Source: Sulfurovum sp. (lineage in GTDB: Bacteria; Campylobacterota; Campylobacteria; Campylobacterales; Sulfurovaceae). Taken from it: a stretch of 64,000 nt of DNA. Position numbers and translations under genes: made by a program. Below are positions 35,234 through 43,929 of the stretch, piece by piece. The notes beneath the pieces were generated by a model, which had not been told where the DNA came from, did no database searches, and saw only the letters and a program-made list of their open reading frames with translations. Where the stretch lies: positions 37,307 to 101,306 of the forward strand of contig JALWTA010000001.1 in NCBI GenBank assembly GCA_027082955.1, read 5' to 3'. Position 1 is the stretch's first letter, and each line of letters starts with the position of its first letter.

Positions 35234-37096
35234 ATGAAACATACTATTACACTCAGCCTTGTTGCGGCATCTTTGCTTGCGACCGCATCGTTTGCACAGG
35301 AAGATCTTGGTGAGATCACTGTCACAACAGCAACACAGACTACACAAAAGCTTGATGAAGTCACATCCAATGTCGATGTCATTACAGCAGAAGATATTGA
35401 GGCACGCGGCTACACGACCGTAGCACAGGCACTCAGCGCCATTGCAGGCATCTCTACCGTCAGCAACGGTGGACTGGGGAAAAGCACTTCCCTCTACCTT
35501 CGCGGGATGGACAGCAAACACACACTCGTACTCATCGACGGTGTACGCTACAACGACCCTACCTCTCTTAGCGGTGCGCCTTGGGCGGACCTGATGGTCG
35601 ATGACATTGCCCAGATCGAAGTGGTCAAAGGGGCACAGTCTGGCATCTGGGGTGCCAATGCCAGTGCCGGTGTTGTTAACATCATCACCAAAAAAGCGCA
35701 AAAAGGGACACACGCAGCAGCACACATCGAAGGTGGCAGCTTTGGCACATGGAAGTACGGTGCCAATATTTCTACTGCAGATGAAGCATACTATGCCAAA
35801 GTTGGATACAACGTTGTTGACACCAAAGGCTTCACTGCCGTGGCACCCTATGGTACAGATATCAATCAGTATGAAGATGACAAATACAAAAATCAAACAC
35901 TCAACATCAAGGCAGGCTACAACTTCAATGCAGACAATACCCTCGACCTTGCCTACACCTATATCAAAGGCAAAGGCGATGCAGACCCCTACGACAGCAG
36001 CACCTACGCCTTTGATCCTAACGGCAAATACGGCATTGAAAGCACTGACAAATTCATGAAAGCCAACTTCCGCCACAGCGACAGCATCGAAACGCTTAAC
36101 CTCTATGCACAGCGTTCAGACTTCAGCCGCTACTATCCGGACGCAACCTTTGGACAGCACTTTGACGGTAAGATTGACGAATATGGCATCAACAGTAAAT
36201 TCAGTTATCGCACCAAAGACTTCATCCTTGTAGGTGTAGACCATAAAAAATACAGTCATGAGAATGACATTGGAAAAAGTTATGACACAACAGGTGTCTT
36301 TGCAACCAATACAAATACTTTTGAAGGTTTCCTTGGCGGTACAACCATTTTGACAGAATCTTTGCGTTACGATAATTACAGTGACTTCAAAAACAAAACT
36401 ACCGGGAAGATAGGCTTAAAACATATAAACAAATACATAGAGGGGCTGACAGGATCGTTCAACTATGGCACTGCCTACAATGTACCCACCATGTATCAAC
36501 TCTTTGATCCCTTCAGCGGAAATACCAATCTAACCCCTGAAAATACTGACAGTTACGATGTGACCATCGCCTACAAAGATTTCAAAATCACTTACTTTAA
36601 CAACAAGATCGACAATATGATCGATTACGTCAGCAACTATGATGCAGCAGGCAACTGGATCGGCGGCGGGTATGACAACATTTCCGGTACCTCCAAGATC
36701 GACGGTATAGAGCTTACCTACCAAAAAGAGATCTTCGAGAGCCTACTGCTTAACACCAACTACACCCACCTCTTCACTTATGAAGACAATAACGGCAAAA
36801 CACTGGCACGCCGTGCAAAAGATACTTTCAACCTCGCGCTGGACTACTACGGCATTGAAAACCTCCATATCGGAGCGGATATGCAGTATGTAGGAGAGCG
36901 TTTCGACAGAGCCGACAAACAGGGAGAGCAGACAGGAAAATATGCACTCTTTAACCTGACTGCAGACTATCAGATCACCGACAATATTCAGGTTTATGGT
37001 AAAATCGAAAATATCGGTGACAAATATTACCAAACGGTTTACGGCTACGCAACAAGCCCGAGAGCCTTTTATATCGGTGTCAGAGGTAAAATATAA
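35234..37096 (+). CDS. btuB: TonB-dependent outer-membrane receptor (BtuB-like)
   Basis: A 620-residue receptor with signal peptide (about 20 residues, ending SFA), TonB-box-like GEITVTTATQTT, a plug domain (about 30-140, with YLRGMDSKHTLVLIDGVRYND and VVKGAQSGIWGANASAGVVNIITKK) and a beta-barrel ending in an aromatic-rich strand. In this setting, next to a BtuFDC-like transporter and cob genes, the ligand is most likely cobalamin. ATG 35234 follows AAAAAGG just outside the MITE. No B12 riboswitch was seen upstream; the MITE may have displaced it. Confidence 0.9.
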   Translation: MKHTITLSLVAASLLATASFAQEDLGEITVTTATQTTQKLDEVTSNVDVITAEDIEARGYTTVAQALSAIAGISTVSNGGLGKSTSLYLRGMDSKHTLVLIDGVRYNDPTSLSGAPWADLMVDDIAQIEVVKGAQSGIWGANASAGVVNIITKKAQKGTHAAAHIEGGSFGTWKYGANISTADEAYYAKVGYNVVDTKGFTAVAPYGTDINQYEDDKYKNQTLNIKAGYNFNADNTLDLAYTYIKGKGDADPYDSSTYAFDPNGKYGIESTDKFMKANFRHSDSIETLNLYAQRSDFSRYYPDATFGQHFDGKIDEYGINSKFSYRTKDFILVGVDHKKYSHENDIGKSYDTTGVFATNTNTFEGFLGGTTILTESLRYDNYSDFKNKTTGKIGLKHINKYIEGLTGSFNYGTAYNVPTMYQLFDPFSGNTNLTPENTDSYDVTIAYKDFKITYFNNKIDNMIDYVSNYDAAGNWIGGGYDNISGTSKIDGIELTYQKEIFESLLLNTNYTHLFTYEDNNGKTLARRAKDTFNLALDYYGIENLHIGADMQYVGERFDRADKQGEQTGKYALFNLTADYQITDNIQVYGKIENIGDKYYQTVYGYATSPRAFYIGVRGKI

Positions 37097-37144
37097 GCGT
37101 ATAGGGTATTTGGGTAAAGTATGCGTTCCCACGCAGAGCATGTC

Positions 37145-37219
37145 GTAGGGTGCGAAATCTCGCACCTTCTACACACCAATCAATAAATCGAGGTAAAGGT
37201 GCGTGAATACGCACCCTAC
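37145..37219. repeat. REP doublet (REPIN-like), 75 bases, between btuB and btuF
   Basis: GTAGGGTGCGaaatCTCGCACC and GGTGCGTgaatACGCACCCTAC, in inverted orientation. It lies in the 185-base gap after btuB. A half copy of the other REP family, GCGTTCCCACGCAGAGCATG, stands just before it (about 37122-37141). Confidence 0.75.
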
Positions 37220-37281
37220 GCGTGGCAGGCTTTTGAAATAATGCATATTGAGCAATGGGTAACCGTGAGGAGAAAAGCATA

Positions 37282-38106
37282 ATGCTAAAGATGATCTTAC
37301 TACTGTGTTTTGCTTGTTTGATCTATGCCAACGAGCGCATCGTCACCCTCTCCCCTGCCATCAACGAGATTGTCTTTGCGCTTGGTGCGGGCGATGAAGT
37401 GGTAGGCAATACCATCTACAGCACCTACCCCAAAGCAGCCCGCTCCCTGCCAAAAGTCGGCGGATACTTCTCTCCTGATCTGGAGAAGATCGTGGCACTG
37501 CGCCCCACGCTGGTACTGATGCAGCCAAACAATCGTGCCCTTGCCAAACGCTTACAACATCTCGGCATCGAAACCATGACCGTACGCATCGACCGTCTGC
37601 CGCACATCGTGCAGGCGATCACGCTACTTGGAAAACGGCTTAGACACACGAAAGAGGCAGCCCGAATCACCCATGCCATTGACGATGCGCTTACCAAAAC
37701 CAAGGGTATCGTCAATGGCAAAAAGATCCTCATTGTCTTTGGCTACAACCGTGTCGTCAAAGGCAACGTCTTTGTAGCGGGGCAAAACCTCTACTTCGAC
37801 GACATCATCAACGCTTCAGGCAATACCAACGCGCTGCACTCCACACGCAAAGGACAGCCGGTACTTAGCCGCGAGAACATCATCGCACTCAACCCGGACA
37901 TTGTCATTGTGCTTGCACACGATCTGGACAAAAAGCACCTTGCAAAAGAGGATGTCATCGCTCCGTGGCGCACACTGCCCATTACCGCAGCCCAAAGAGG
38001 CGATATCTACCTCATAGACAAAGACTACAGCGGTATTCCAAGCGACAGACTGGTTTACTTTTTAAAAGATTTCAGGGAGATACTGCATGCCGTTGCACAT
38101 CACTGA
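37282..38106 (+). CDS. btuF: B12 ABC transporter substrate-binding protein (BtuF-like)
   Basis: A 274-residue periplasmic binding protein with a short signal peptide, then RIVTLSPAINEIVFALGAGDEVVGNT, the class III metal-chelate/B12 binder signature. GAGGAG precedes ATG 37282. It overlaps the ATPase gene by 20 bases. The cobalamin assignment comes from context; iron or other corrinoid uptake is possible. Confidence 0.87.
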   Translation: MLKMILLLCFACLIYANERIVTLSPAINEIVFALGAGDEVVGNTIYSTYPKAARSLPKVGGYFSPDLEKIVALRPTLVLMQPNNRALAKRLQHLGIETMTVRIDRLPHIVQAITLLGKRLRHTKEAARITHAIDDALTKTKGIVNGKKILIVFGYNRVVKGNVFVAGQNLYFDDIINASGNTNALHSTRKGQPVLSRENIIALNPDIVIVLAHDLDKKHLAKEDVIAPWRTLPITAAQRGDIYLIDKDYSGIPSDRLVYFLKDFREILHAVAHH

Positions 38107-38785
38107 CTATAGCGACGAGATACTACACGACATCTCTTTTGCGCTTGAAGCAGGCTGCCACCTGTGCATCCTCGGCGCCAACGGTGCAGGCAAAACAACC
38201 CTTGCCAAGGTACTCTGCGAGCTCATCGACTCCGACGCCGTCACCATAGACGGCAAATCGCTCCGCCACATGCACGGTACCGCACGCGCCAAAGCGATTA
38301 ACTACATCCCCTCAAAACTGGAGATTTTCGATGCCCATATGCGTGTGGAGGAGCTGCTGGCTCTGAGTCACTTTGACACGACACTACATATCGGTGATGC
38401 TTTGGAGAGGCTGCGAATCACACATCTTAAAGACCATCCCTGCAAAACGCTTAGTTCCGGGGAGTCACAGTTGGTGCTGACCGCTTCGGCACTGCTGCAC
38501 GGTGCACGCTACACCCTCTTTGACGAACCCACCGCCAACCTCGACCCGATACGGATGCGTACGCTTTTTCACCTGCTTGCAGATGATACCGTTTTACAAA
38601 GCAAAATTGTCATCACACACAACCTCGAACTTGCCTACAAACTAGGCTTTGACATCCTCTATCTTGAAGCGGGTCACATACGCTTTCATGGCACTGCCGA
38701 TCGCTTTTTTACACAGTCACAGCTCGATGCTCTCTACCATGGCAGTGTGAAAAATCTTGGTGAGCATGTGGTGGTATCGCTATGA
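38087..38785 (+). CDS. btuD: B12-type ABC transporter ATPase (BtuD-like)
   Basis: A 232-residue ABC ATPase with Walker A GANGAGKTTLAK near 31, Walker B YTLFDEPTANLDP near 145 and the His switch in VITHNLE. The signature motif reads LSSGESQ, not LSGGQ, which is seen in some FecE/BtuD ATPases. The start lies within btuF (20-base overlap), and its stop overlaps btuC by 4 bases. Confidence 0.87.
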   Translation: MPLHITDYSDEILHDISFALEAGCHLCILGANGAGKTTLAKVLCELIDSDAVTIDGKSLRHMHGTARAKAINYIPSKLEIFDAHMRVEELLALSHFDTTLHIGDALERLRITHLKDHPCKTLSSGESQLVLTASALLHGARYTLFDEPTANLDPIRMRTLFHLLADDTVLQSKIVITHNLELAYKLGFDILYLEAGHIRFHGTADRFFTQSQLDALYHGSVKNLGEHVVVSL

Positions 38786-39720
38786 AAATACTTTTCCTTC
38801 TCGCCTCTTTGTCGTTGCTTATTGCCGCACCCTTCTTCGGACAAATCGCTCTACCACTTGATGAACTGATACAACCGCAGAGTATGGCACATCAGGTCTT
38901 TATGCAGATACGCCTGCCGCGTGTACTGCTGGCATTTCTGGTCGGCGGTATTCTCTCGCTTGGCGGACTGGTCTTTCAGGTGGTCTTTCGCAACCCCATG
39001 AGCACCCCTTACACCCTCGGTGTCGCCAGCGGTGCCACCCTCTTTACCGCCATTGCCATCATCGCCGGACTGGGTGCCTACAGCCCGCTTTTTGCCTTTG
39101 TCGGGGCGATGATGACGGTGTTGATCCTCTTTGCCGTCGCCTCCCGCTTTGGCGGATACAACCCTACCACACTCCTGCTAGTGGGCATCGCGCTTGGGTT
39201 TTTCTATGCTGCGGCACTCATGGTGATGTACGCACTTTCCACCCTGCAGGAGAGTTACGAGATCTTGCGCTTTACCATGGGCAGTCTGGATATCGTAGGC
39301 TTTGGACAGATCGGCATCCTTACCGCCGCCACTGCACTGCTTCTGCTTATAATACGCTACTACAAAGAGGCATTCAAAGCCTTGCTGGTCTCTTACGAGT
39401 TTGCCTTTTTGCAGGGTATCCATGTCAAAAAACTCAGCTACACCCTGCTCTTTGGTGTCTCTGTCGCTGTGGGGGCAGCGGTAAGCCTGACCGGTCCCAT
39501 TGGCTTTGTGGGGCTCATCATCCCCCACATGCTTGCCACACTCTACCAGCAGAGTGCGGAAAAACTGCTTGTGCCAAGCTTTTTTTACGGCGGCGTCTTT
39601 CTCGTACTGTGCGACCTCATCGCCCGCTCTTTGGCGGATGCGACACTGCCTATTGGCGTGGTGACTTCGTTTGTCGGGGCACCGTTTTTTATCTATCTGT
39701 TGTTGCGGGGTAGAAAGTAG
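38782..39720 (+). CDS. btuC: B12-type ABC transporter permease (BtuC-like)
   Basis: A 312-residue permease of the FecCD/BtuC family: RLPRVLLAFLVGGILSLGGLVFQ, NPMSTPYTLGVASGA and GPIGFVGLIIPHM, with about ten helices. With BtuF and BtuD it imports cobalamin across the inner membrane. The TAG stop (39718-39720) is part of the REP copy that begins at 39717, so the repeat sits exactly at the gene end. Confidence 0.9.
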   Translation: MKILFLLASLSLLIAAPFFGQIALPLDELIQPQSMAHQVFMQIRLPRVLLAFLVGGILSLGGLVFQVVFRNPMSTPYTLGVASGATLFTAIAIIAGLGAYSPLFAFVGAMMTVLILFAVASRFGGYNPTTLLLVGIALGFFYAAALMVMYALSTLQESYEILRFTMGSLDIVGFGQIGILTAATALLLLIIRYYKEAFKALLVSYEFAFLQGIHVKKLSYTLLFGVSVAVGAAVSLTGPIGFVGLIIPHMLATLYQQSAEKLLVPSFFYGGVFLVLCDLIARSLADATLPIGVVTSFVGAPFFIYLLLRGRK

Positions 39721-39809
39721 GGTGCGATATTTCGCACCGTTTACGCGTAAACCGATAGTAAACGCTGTTTTTTCATAACGGCTTGAAGGTGCGTGATTAC
39801 GCACCCTAC
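39717..39809. repeat. REP doublet (REPIN-like), 93 bases, between btuC and cobT
   Basis: GTAGGGTGCGatatttCGCACC on the left and GGTGCGTgattACGCACCCTAC on the right, inverted. It separates the transporter genes from the biosynthetic genes and supplies the stop codon of btuC. Confidence 0.75.
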
Positions 39810-39843
39810 ATGACAATATTAAAATAAGGAGAAATAAGAAACC

Positions 39844-40908
39844 ATGCTACACCCCATCATCGGAACATTAGATACCATCAAAACCCTACAAGGAAAATCA
39901 GCCACCTTCATGCTCGCCATGAGCAACACTGCCACTGCTGACATCCCCGGCATCACGCAGGCAGGCATCCCCGGCATGCTGCACCTCACGCCCGTACTCG
40001 ATGCGGAGTTTTTGACAACGGGAGAGGTGCATTCACTCGAAAATATCGCCGAAACCCCCAAAGGGGTTCCTACTCCCGCTCTGATTACCCGTGCGGTGCA
40101 CCTGTTACATCCTTTTGCCCGTATCGAACTGCTCGATTTGGGGCTGAAGGTCACCCCAAAAACCGATGCGACGCTCCACCGCTTCGAGATACCGCCAAGC
40201 GGGAATATTGCCGAGGATTGTGCTATCGATGCCAAAGCGGTCTTTGAAAAAGGCGTTGCTTTTGGGCAAAACTACGATCTGCAAGACGACTACCTCATCC
40301 TCGCCGAGTCTGTCCCCTCAGGCACCACCACCGCCACTGCTACGGCATTGGCACTCGGATACGATGCCAAAAACTACTTTAGCTCCAGCTTCAAAAATGT
40401 CCCTGACGACATCCGACAAACGACCATAGACAAAGCACTCTCACGCATTGAAAAAGCGGAGGATATCTTCTCTAAGCTTAGAAAAGTCAGCGACAACATG
40501 CTGCTCTTTGTCGCCGGCTTCCTGATTGGTGTAGACAACCGTTTCCCTGTTGTACTTGCCGGGGGTACCCAAATGGCAGCAGCACTGCTTGTAGCCGATG
40601 CCATCACCAGACACTACCCCCAGTACCGCCCGCAGAACACTCTGAAACCCATGCTTGCCACCACCAAATGGGTCGCCGATGATGCCCACTCCGACATCAC
40701 CGCCCTGCTTGCCATGCCTGACTTTGCTGTTGAAGCCTGCTACAGTGACTTTGACTTCTCACAGGCTACACATCCCGCACTCAAACTCTACGACGAAGGT
40801 GAAGCCAAAGAGGGTGTGGGTGCAGGCGGGGCGTTGACATACGGCATGATGAATGGGTTGACGAAAGAGGCAATCACCATGCAGGTTGAAGCATTTTTAG
40901 GTTTATAA
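39844..40908 (+). CDS. cobT: nicotinate-nucleotide phosphoribosyltransferase, CobT family
   Basis: A 354-residue enzyme that activates the lower ligand base of B12 as an alpha-ribotide. The sequence follows the archaeal/epsilon-type CobT family: ESVPSGTTTATATALALGY and VVLAGGTQMAAALLVADAI. AAGGAG is 12 bases upstream, somewhat far, of ATG 39844. It is the first biosynthetic gene of the cobalamin cluster. The bases used (DMB, adenine or others) cannot be told. Confidence 0.9.
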   Translation: MLHPIIGTLDTIKTLQGKSATFMLAMSNTATADIPGITQAGIPGMLHLTPVLDAEFLTTGEVHSLENIAETPKGVPTPALITRAVHLLHPFARIELLDLGLKVTPKTDATLHRFEIPPSGNIAEDCAIDAKAVFEKGVAFGQNYDLQDDYLILAESVPSGTTTATATALALGYDAKNYFSSSFKNVPDDIRQTTIDKALSRIEKAEDIFSKLRKVSDNMLLFVAGFLIGVDNRFPVVLAGGTQMAAALLVADAITRHYPQYRPQNTLKPMLATTKWVADDAHSDITALLAMPDFAVEACYSDFDFSQATHPALKLYDEGEAKEGVGAGGALTYGMMNGLTKEAITMQVEAFLGL

Positions 40909-40920
40909 ACCTTTAATTAA

Positions 40921-40944
40921 ATGTATTATATGATTATGTATTAT
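40921..40944. promoter_or_regulatory. repeated ATGTATTAT upstream of the antitoxin gene
   Basis: ATGTATTAT occurs at 40921-40929 and 40936-40944, followed by TTAAAAT, an AT-rich -10-like sequence, just before the antitoxin gene. This may be an autoregulatory promoter of the toxin-antitoxin module inside the cobalamin operon. Confidence 0.35.
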
Positions 40945-40966
40945 TAAAATATGTATAGAGGTTATG

Positions 40967-41236
40967 ATGAACATTGTAAAAATACGCAAAAACTTTCTGC
41001 TGGACAAAGAGACTGTAGAAAAGGCACAGCAGATTATCCGAAAGCAGCACAAGAGCCTGACAGAAGCGATCACACTTTACCTCAAAGCAGTAGTCAAAGA
41101 CCCTTCTATTCTGCAAACTATCGAGCAGAGTGCAAAAAAACGCACTGGTTCGTTTATAGGCATGCTTGACGGTGAGATTGGCGACAAGACATACAAAGAG
41201 ATGAAAAAAGAAGCACTCCGACATAAGGCAGACTAA
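40967..41236 (+). CDS. antitoxin-like protein of a PIN module
   Basis: An 89-residue protein whose N-terminal half (NFLLDKETVEKAQQIIRKQHKSLTEAITLYLKA) has the ribbon-helix-helix layout; the rest is helical and charged. It sits directly before a PIN toxin gene, two bases apart. AGAGG is six bases before ATG 40967; ATG 40964 is possible. It is placed between cobT and cobU, both B12 genes. Confidence 0.78.
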   Translation: MNIVKIRKNFLLDKETVEKAQQIIRKQHKSLTEAITLYLKAVVKDPSILQTIEQSAKKRTGSFIGMLDGEIGDKTYKEMKKEALRHKAD

Positions 41237-41238
41237 CC

Positions 41239-41664
41239 ATGTCCGTATTTCTCGATGCCAATATCTGTCTCGATCTTCTCGATACGACCCGTCCTACCTC
41301 GGAAACCTCTGTTGCATGGTATATGGCACATAAAGACGATGCGAAGACGATGTTTTATTTTTCCGGTGATTTCATTACTACCTTTTACTACATTCTTACC
41401 GAACGTAGAGGGATTGACCGGTACAAAGCCGTACGTGCCATTGATGCTTTGAGTAAAGAGGTCATCCCCTTCTATCTTGAGCAAAGTGATTTTGTGGCGG
41501 CAAAACAGAGCTTTTACGAAGAGGCGTTGGATGATTTTGAAGATCTGATCATCCTCCACTCAGCCCTACGTGCAAAATGTACTTCATTTCTCACCAACGA
41601 TACAGCACTTCTATATCTCAAGCATTTCGACGCACTTCATATCAAGGCACCAAAACAGCTATGA
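41239..41664 (+). CDS. PIN-domain toxin
   Basis: A 141-residue PIN-domain protein beginning SVFLDANICLDLL (Asp6), with a Glu in ILTER, the DDFEDLIIL acidic pair near 97-100 and TND near 115, which together fit the PIN metal site. It would cut RNA when not held by the antitoxin upstream. Its TGA stop overlaps the cobU start as ATGA (41661-41664), so translation of toxin and of B12 enzyme are coupled. Confidence 0.83.
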   Translation: MSVFLDANICLDLLDTTRPTSETSVAWYMAHKDDAKTMFYFSGDFITTFYYILTERRGIDRYKAVRAIDALSKEVIPFYLEQSDFVAAKQSFYEEALDDFEDLIILHSALRAKCTSFLTNDTALLYLKHFDALHIKAPKQL

Positions 41665-42155
41665 AAATTCTCTATTATGGCGGTCAAAAATCGGGTAAAA
41701 GCCTTTTGGCAGAACAAAAAGCACTTGAACTTGCCAAAGCGCAAAAACCCTACTACATCGCTACTTATGACAACAGCTACGGCGATACCGAAATGCACGC
41801 ACGCATCAAAACACACCGCAAGCAGCGCAAAGATCGTTTTATCACTATCGAAGAGCCGCTACATCCGAACCACTATGTCCAAACAGGTGGCACCTATCTC
41901 ATCGACTGCATGAGTATGTGGCTGTTCAATACTTTACAACAACCTATAGAAGCAGTGATGCAAGAGGTAGAACACTTATGCACCAAAGATGCACACATCG
42001 TATTCGTCCTCAACGACGTCTCAAGCGGCATTATCCCCATCGATGGTATCAGCCGCGACTATGTTGACCGCAGCGGCATTGTCGGGCAGAAACTTGCCGC
42101 TTTGTGCGACGAGGTATATGAGGTAAAGCTTGGGATTGCGTTACGTTTAAAATAG
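41661..42155 (+). CDS. cobU: adenosylcobinamide kinase / guanylyltransferase (CobU/CobP-like)
   Basis: A 164-residue nucleotide-binding enzyme starting MKILYYGGQKSGKSLLAE (P-loop GGQKSGKS) with HKQRK-like THRKQRKDRF and the DRSGIVGQKLA end. It phosphorylates and guanylates cobinamide on the way to cobalamin. ATG 41661 overlaps the PIN stop. A TATAAT box follows its stop (42164-42169), so expression may break here. Confidence 0.85.
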   Translation: MKILYYGGQKSGKSLLAEQKALELAKAQKPYYIATYDNSYGDTEMHARIKTHRKQRKDRFITIEEPLHPNHYVQTGGTYLIDCMSMWLFNTLQQPIEAVMQEVEHLCTKDAHIVFVLNDVSSGIIPIDGISRDYVDRSGIVGQKLAALCDEVYEVKLGIALRLK

Positions 42156-42163
42156 CATTGTGG

Positions 42164-42169
42164 TATAAT
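42164..42169 (+). promoter_or_regulatory. -10 box (TATAAT) before the MNT-HEPN module
   Basis: TATAAT with an extended TGTGG-like context lies 24 bases before the MNT start. TTACGT at 42141-42146 is 17 bases upstream and could be a weak -35. It lies just after the cobU stop, so the toxin-antitoxin pair may bring its own promoter that would also drive cobD, cbiP and cbiB. Confidence 0.45.
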
Positions 42170-42192
42170 TGTCTATATCAAAAAGGAATCAT

Positions 42193-42480
42193 ATGCAAAG
42201 AGAAGATATTTTAACCTTTTTACAGCAGAACATGACACAACTGCAGCAACAGTACCATATCCAAAAAATCGGTCTGTTCGGTTCCTTTGCTCGTAACGAA
42301 GCAACAGAAGAAAGCGATATTGACCTTGTGATCGTGTCATCTGAAAAAAGCTTTCGTAACCGTTACGGTTTAAAACATTTTCTCGAGGAGAAATTCCAAA
42401 AAGCTGTAGACATAGGATATTTGGATTCTCTTCACCCTTTTGTTCAAAAGCAGATTAAGGACGAGATTATCTATGTCTAA
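42193..42480 (+). CDS. MNT-type nucleotidyltransferase antitoxin
   Basis: A 95-residue minimal nucleotidyltransferase with FGSFARNEATEESDIDLV (GS-x10-D-x-D). It is expected to AMPylate and silence the HEPN protein encoded next, with which it overlaps by 8 bases. AAAAGGA is six bases before ATG 42193. It sits between cobU and cobD. Confidence 0.88.
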   Translation: MQREDILTFLQQNMTQLQQQYHIQKIGLFGSFARNEATEESDIDLVIVSSEKSFRNRYGLKHFLEEKFQKAVDIGYLDSLHPFVQKQIKDEIIYV

Positions 42481-42910
42481 ACGATACCCGGAACTTTTTG
42501 CGGTTGAAATTCTCGTTGCCATAGACAAAATTTCACGATACCACCAAGACTTTTTTGATGCCCAAACTTTTTATCATGACGATAAAAGCTTCGATGCAAC
42601 AATGAGAGAACTTCAAATCATCGGTGAAGCGACAAAACATCTGCTGCATCACGATCTTTTGGAAAAAGAGTATCGTATCATTGTTGATTTTCGAAACTTT
42701 ATTGTGCATGAATATTTTGGTATCGATCCAGATGAAATTTGGGATATAGTGCAACATGAGCTACCCCACTTTAAGATTGCAACACTGCAACTCTTGGAGA
42801 AACTGGATAAAACGATACTCTTAGAAATCATTGGCGATATGATCGAAACATCACACGGCAAGACAGAATCATATCTAAAATCACTACAAACAGATATACA
42901 CACTTTATGA
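42473..42910 (+). CDS. HEPN-domain (DUF86-like) toxin
   Basis: A 145-residue protein with the HEPN ribonuclease motif RNFIVHEY (R-x4-H-x-Y) near residue 77 and the IIGEATKHLL helix before it. It is full length, unlike the short copy beside murU. The TGA stop overlaps the cobD start as ATGA (42907-42910). The C-terminal 30 residues (ETSHGKTESYLKS...) extend beyond the domain. Confidence 0.86.
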   Translation: MSKRYPELFAVEILVAIDKISRYHQDFFDAQTFYHDDKSFDATMRELQIIGEATKHLLHHDLLEKEYRIIVDFRNFIVHEYFGIDPDEIWDIVQHELPHFKIATLQLLEKLDKTILLEIIGDMIETSHGKTESYLKSLQTDIHTL

Positions 42911-43929
42911 CCCCGTTTCGACACGGCGGCGATATCGTCGCGTTTGCCAAACGCTGTCACTATACCCCGGAAGAGGTCATAGACCTCTCTTCCAATATCA
43001 ATTTCGTCAAACCGCATCTTAACACCGATTTTAACACCATCGATATCGCACCCTATCCCAACGACGAGAAGGCACGACACGCCACAGCGTCGCACTACGG
43101 CGTAGCCTACGACGAACTGGCGCTCTTTAACGGCGCATCGGCGGCAATCTATGCGTTAATGGGATATTTACGGCATCACACGCACAAAAAGCCCTCTCAT
43201 GTCGTACTCTACGAACCGCTCTATACCGAATACAAAAGAGCGGTAAACCTCTATGGTTTCGAGATGATTCATATTAATAGATATAAAAATCTCGATGCGC
43301 CTGTTCCTAAAAATGCCTTGGTCGTTTTCGTCAATCCCGCCACACCCGACGGCATGACCTACACGATGGAGGCGCTGTTTGCAAAATGGATGAAGCAAGG
43401 GTGTCGTATTTTGATAGACGAATCCTTTTTGGAATTTACACAGATACCCTCCGTATCGAGTCATATTAAAAACTATGAAAATCTATGGGTGCTCAAATCG
43501 ATGACCAAGTTTTTCGGTGCGGCGGGGGTACGCATGGGCGCACTTCTATCAAACAGACGCAATATTGCGGCATTTGCTTCCACCCTGCCGCCGTGGCGTC
43601 TCAGCGCCTTCGATACCGCCTATATCCTCGATGCCTTGAATGATAAAAATTTTACCCAACGCTCACACCGTGCCAATGCCGAGTCAAAAGCGGCTCTAAG
43701 CGCACTGCTTGAGAGTAGCCCGCTTGTCGCGTATCGTTACGAAGGAGAGGCAAACTTCATCCTTGCAAAGCTACACATCCCCGCAAGCAAACTGCAAGAG
43801 GCGTTGCTACCCTACCGTACACTGGTGCGAGATTGTAGCGATTTCGACGGTTTGGACGGCTATCATGTTCGCATTGCCGTCAAAAAGACGGAAAAATACA
43901 CAGGGTTGAAGGAGGTACTGCATGCATAA
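42907..43929 (+). CDS. cobD: threonine-phosphate decarboxylase (CobD/CobC-type aminotransferase fold)
   Basis: A 340-residue PLP enzyme of the histidinol-phosphate aminotransferase type: HGGDIVAFAKRC at the start, the PLP Lys in VLKSMTKFFGAAGVRMG near 200 and a C-terminal HVRIAVK. It makes aminopropanol phosphate for the B12 nucleotide loop. Start and stop both overlap neighbours (4 bases with the HEPN gene, 8 bases with cbiP). Confidence 0.87.
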   Translation: MTPFRHGGDIVAFAKRCHYTPEEVIDLSSNINFVKPHLNTDFNTIDIAPYPNDEKARHATASHYGVAYDELALFNGASAAIYALMGYLRHHTHKKPSHVVLYEPLYTEYKRAVNLYGFEMIHINRYKNLDAPVPKNALVVFVNPATPDGMTYTMEALFAKWMKQGCRILIDESFLEFTQIPSVSSHIKNYENLWVLKSMTKFFGAAGVRMGALLSNRRNIAAFASTLPPWRLSAFDTAYILDALNDKNFTQRSHRANAESKAALSALLESSPLVAYRYEGEANFILAKLHIPASKLQEALLPYRTLVRDCSDFDGLDGYHVRIAVKKTEKYTGLKEVLHA

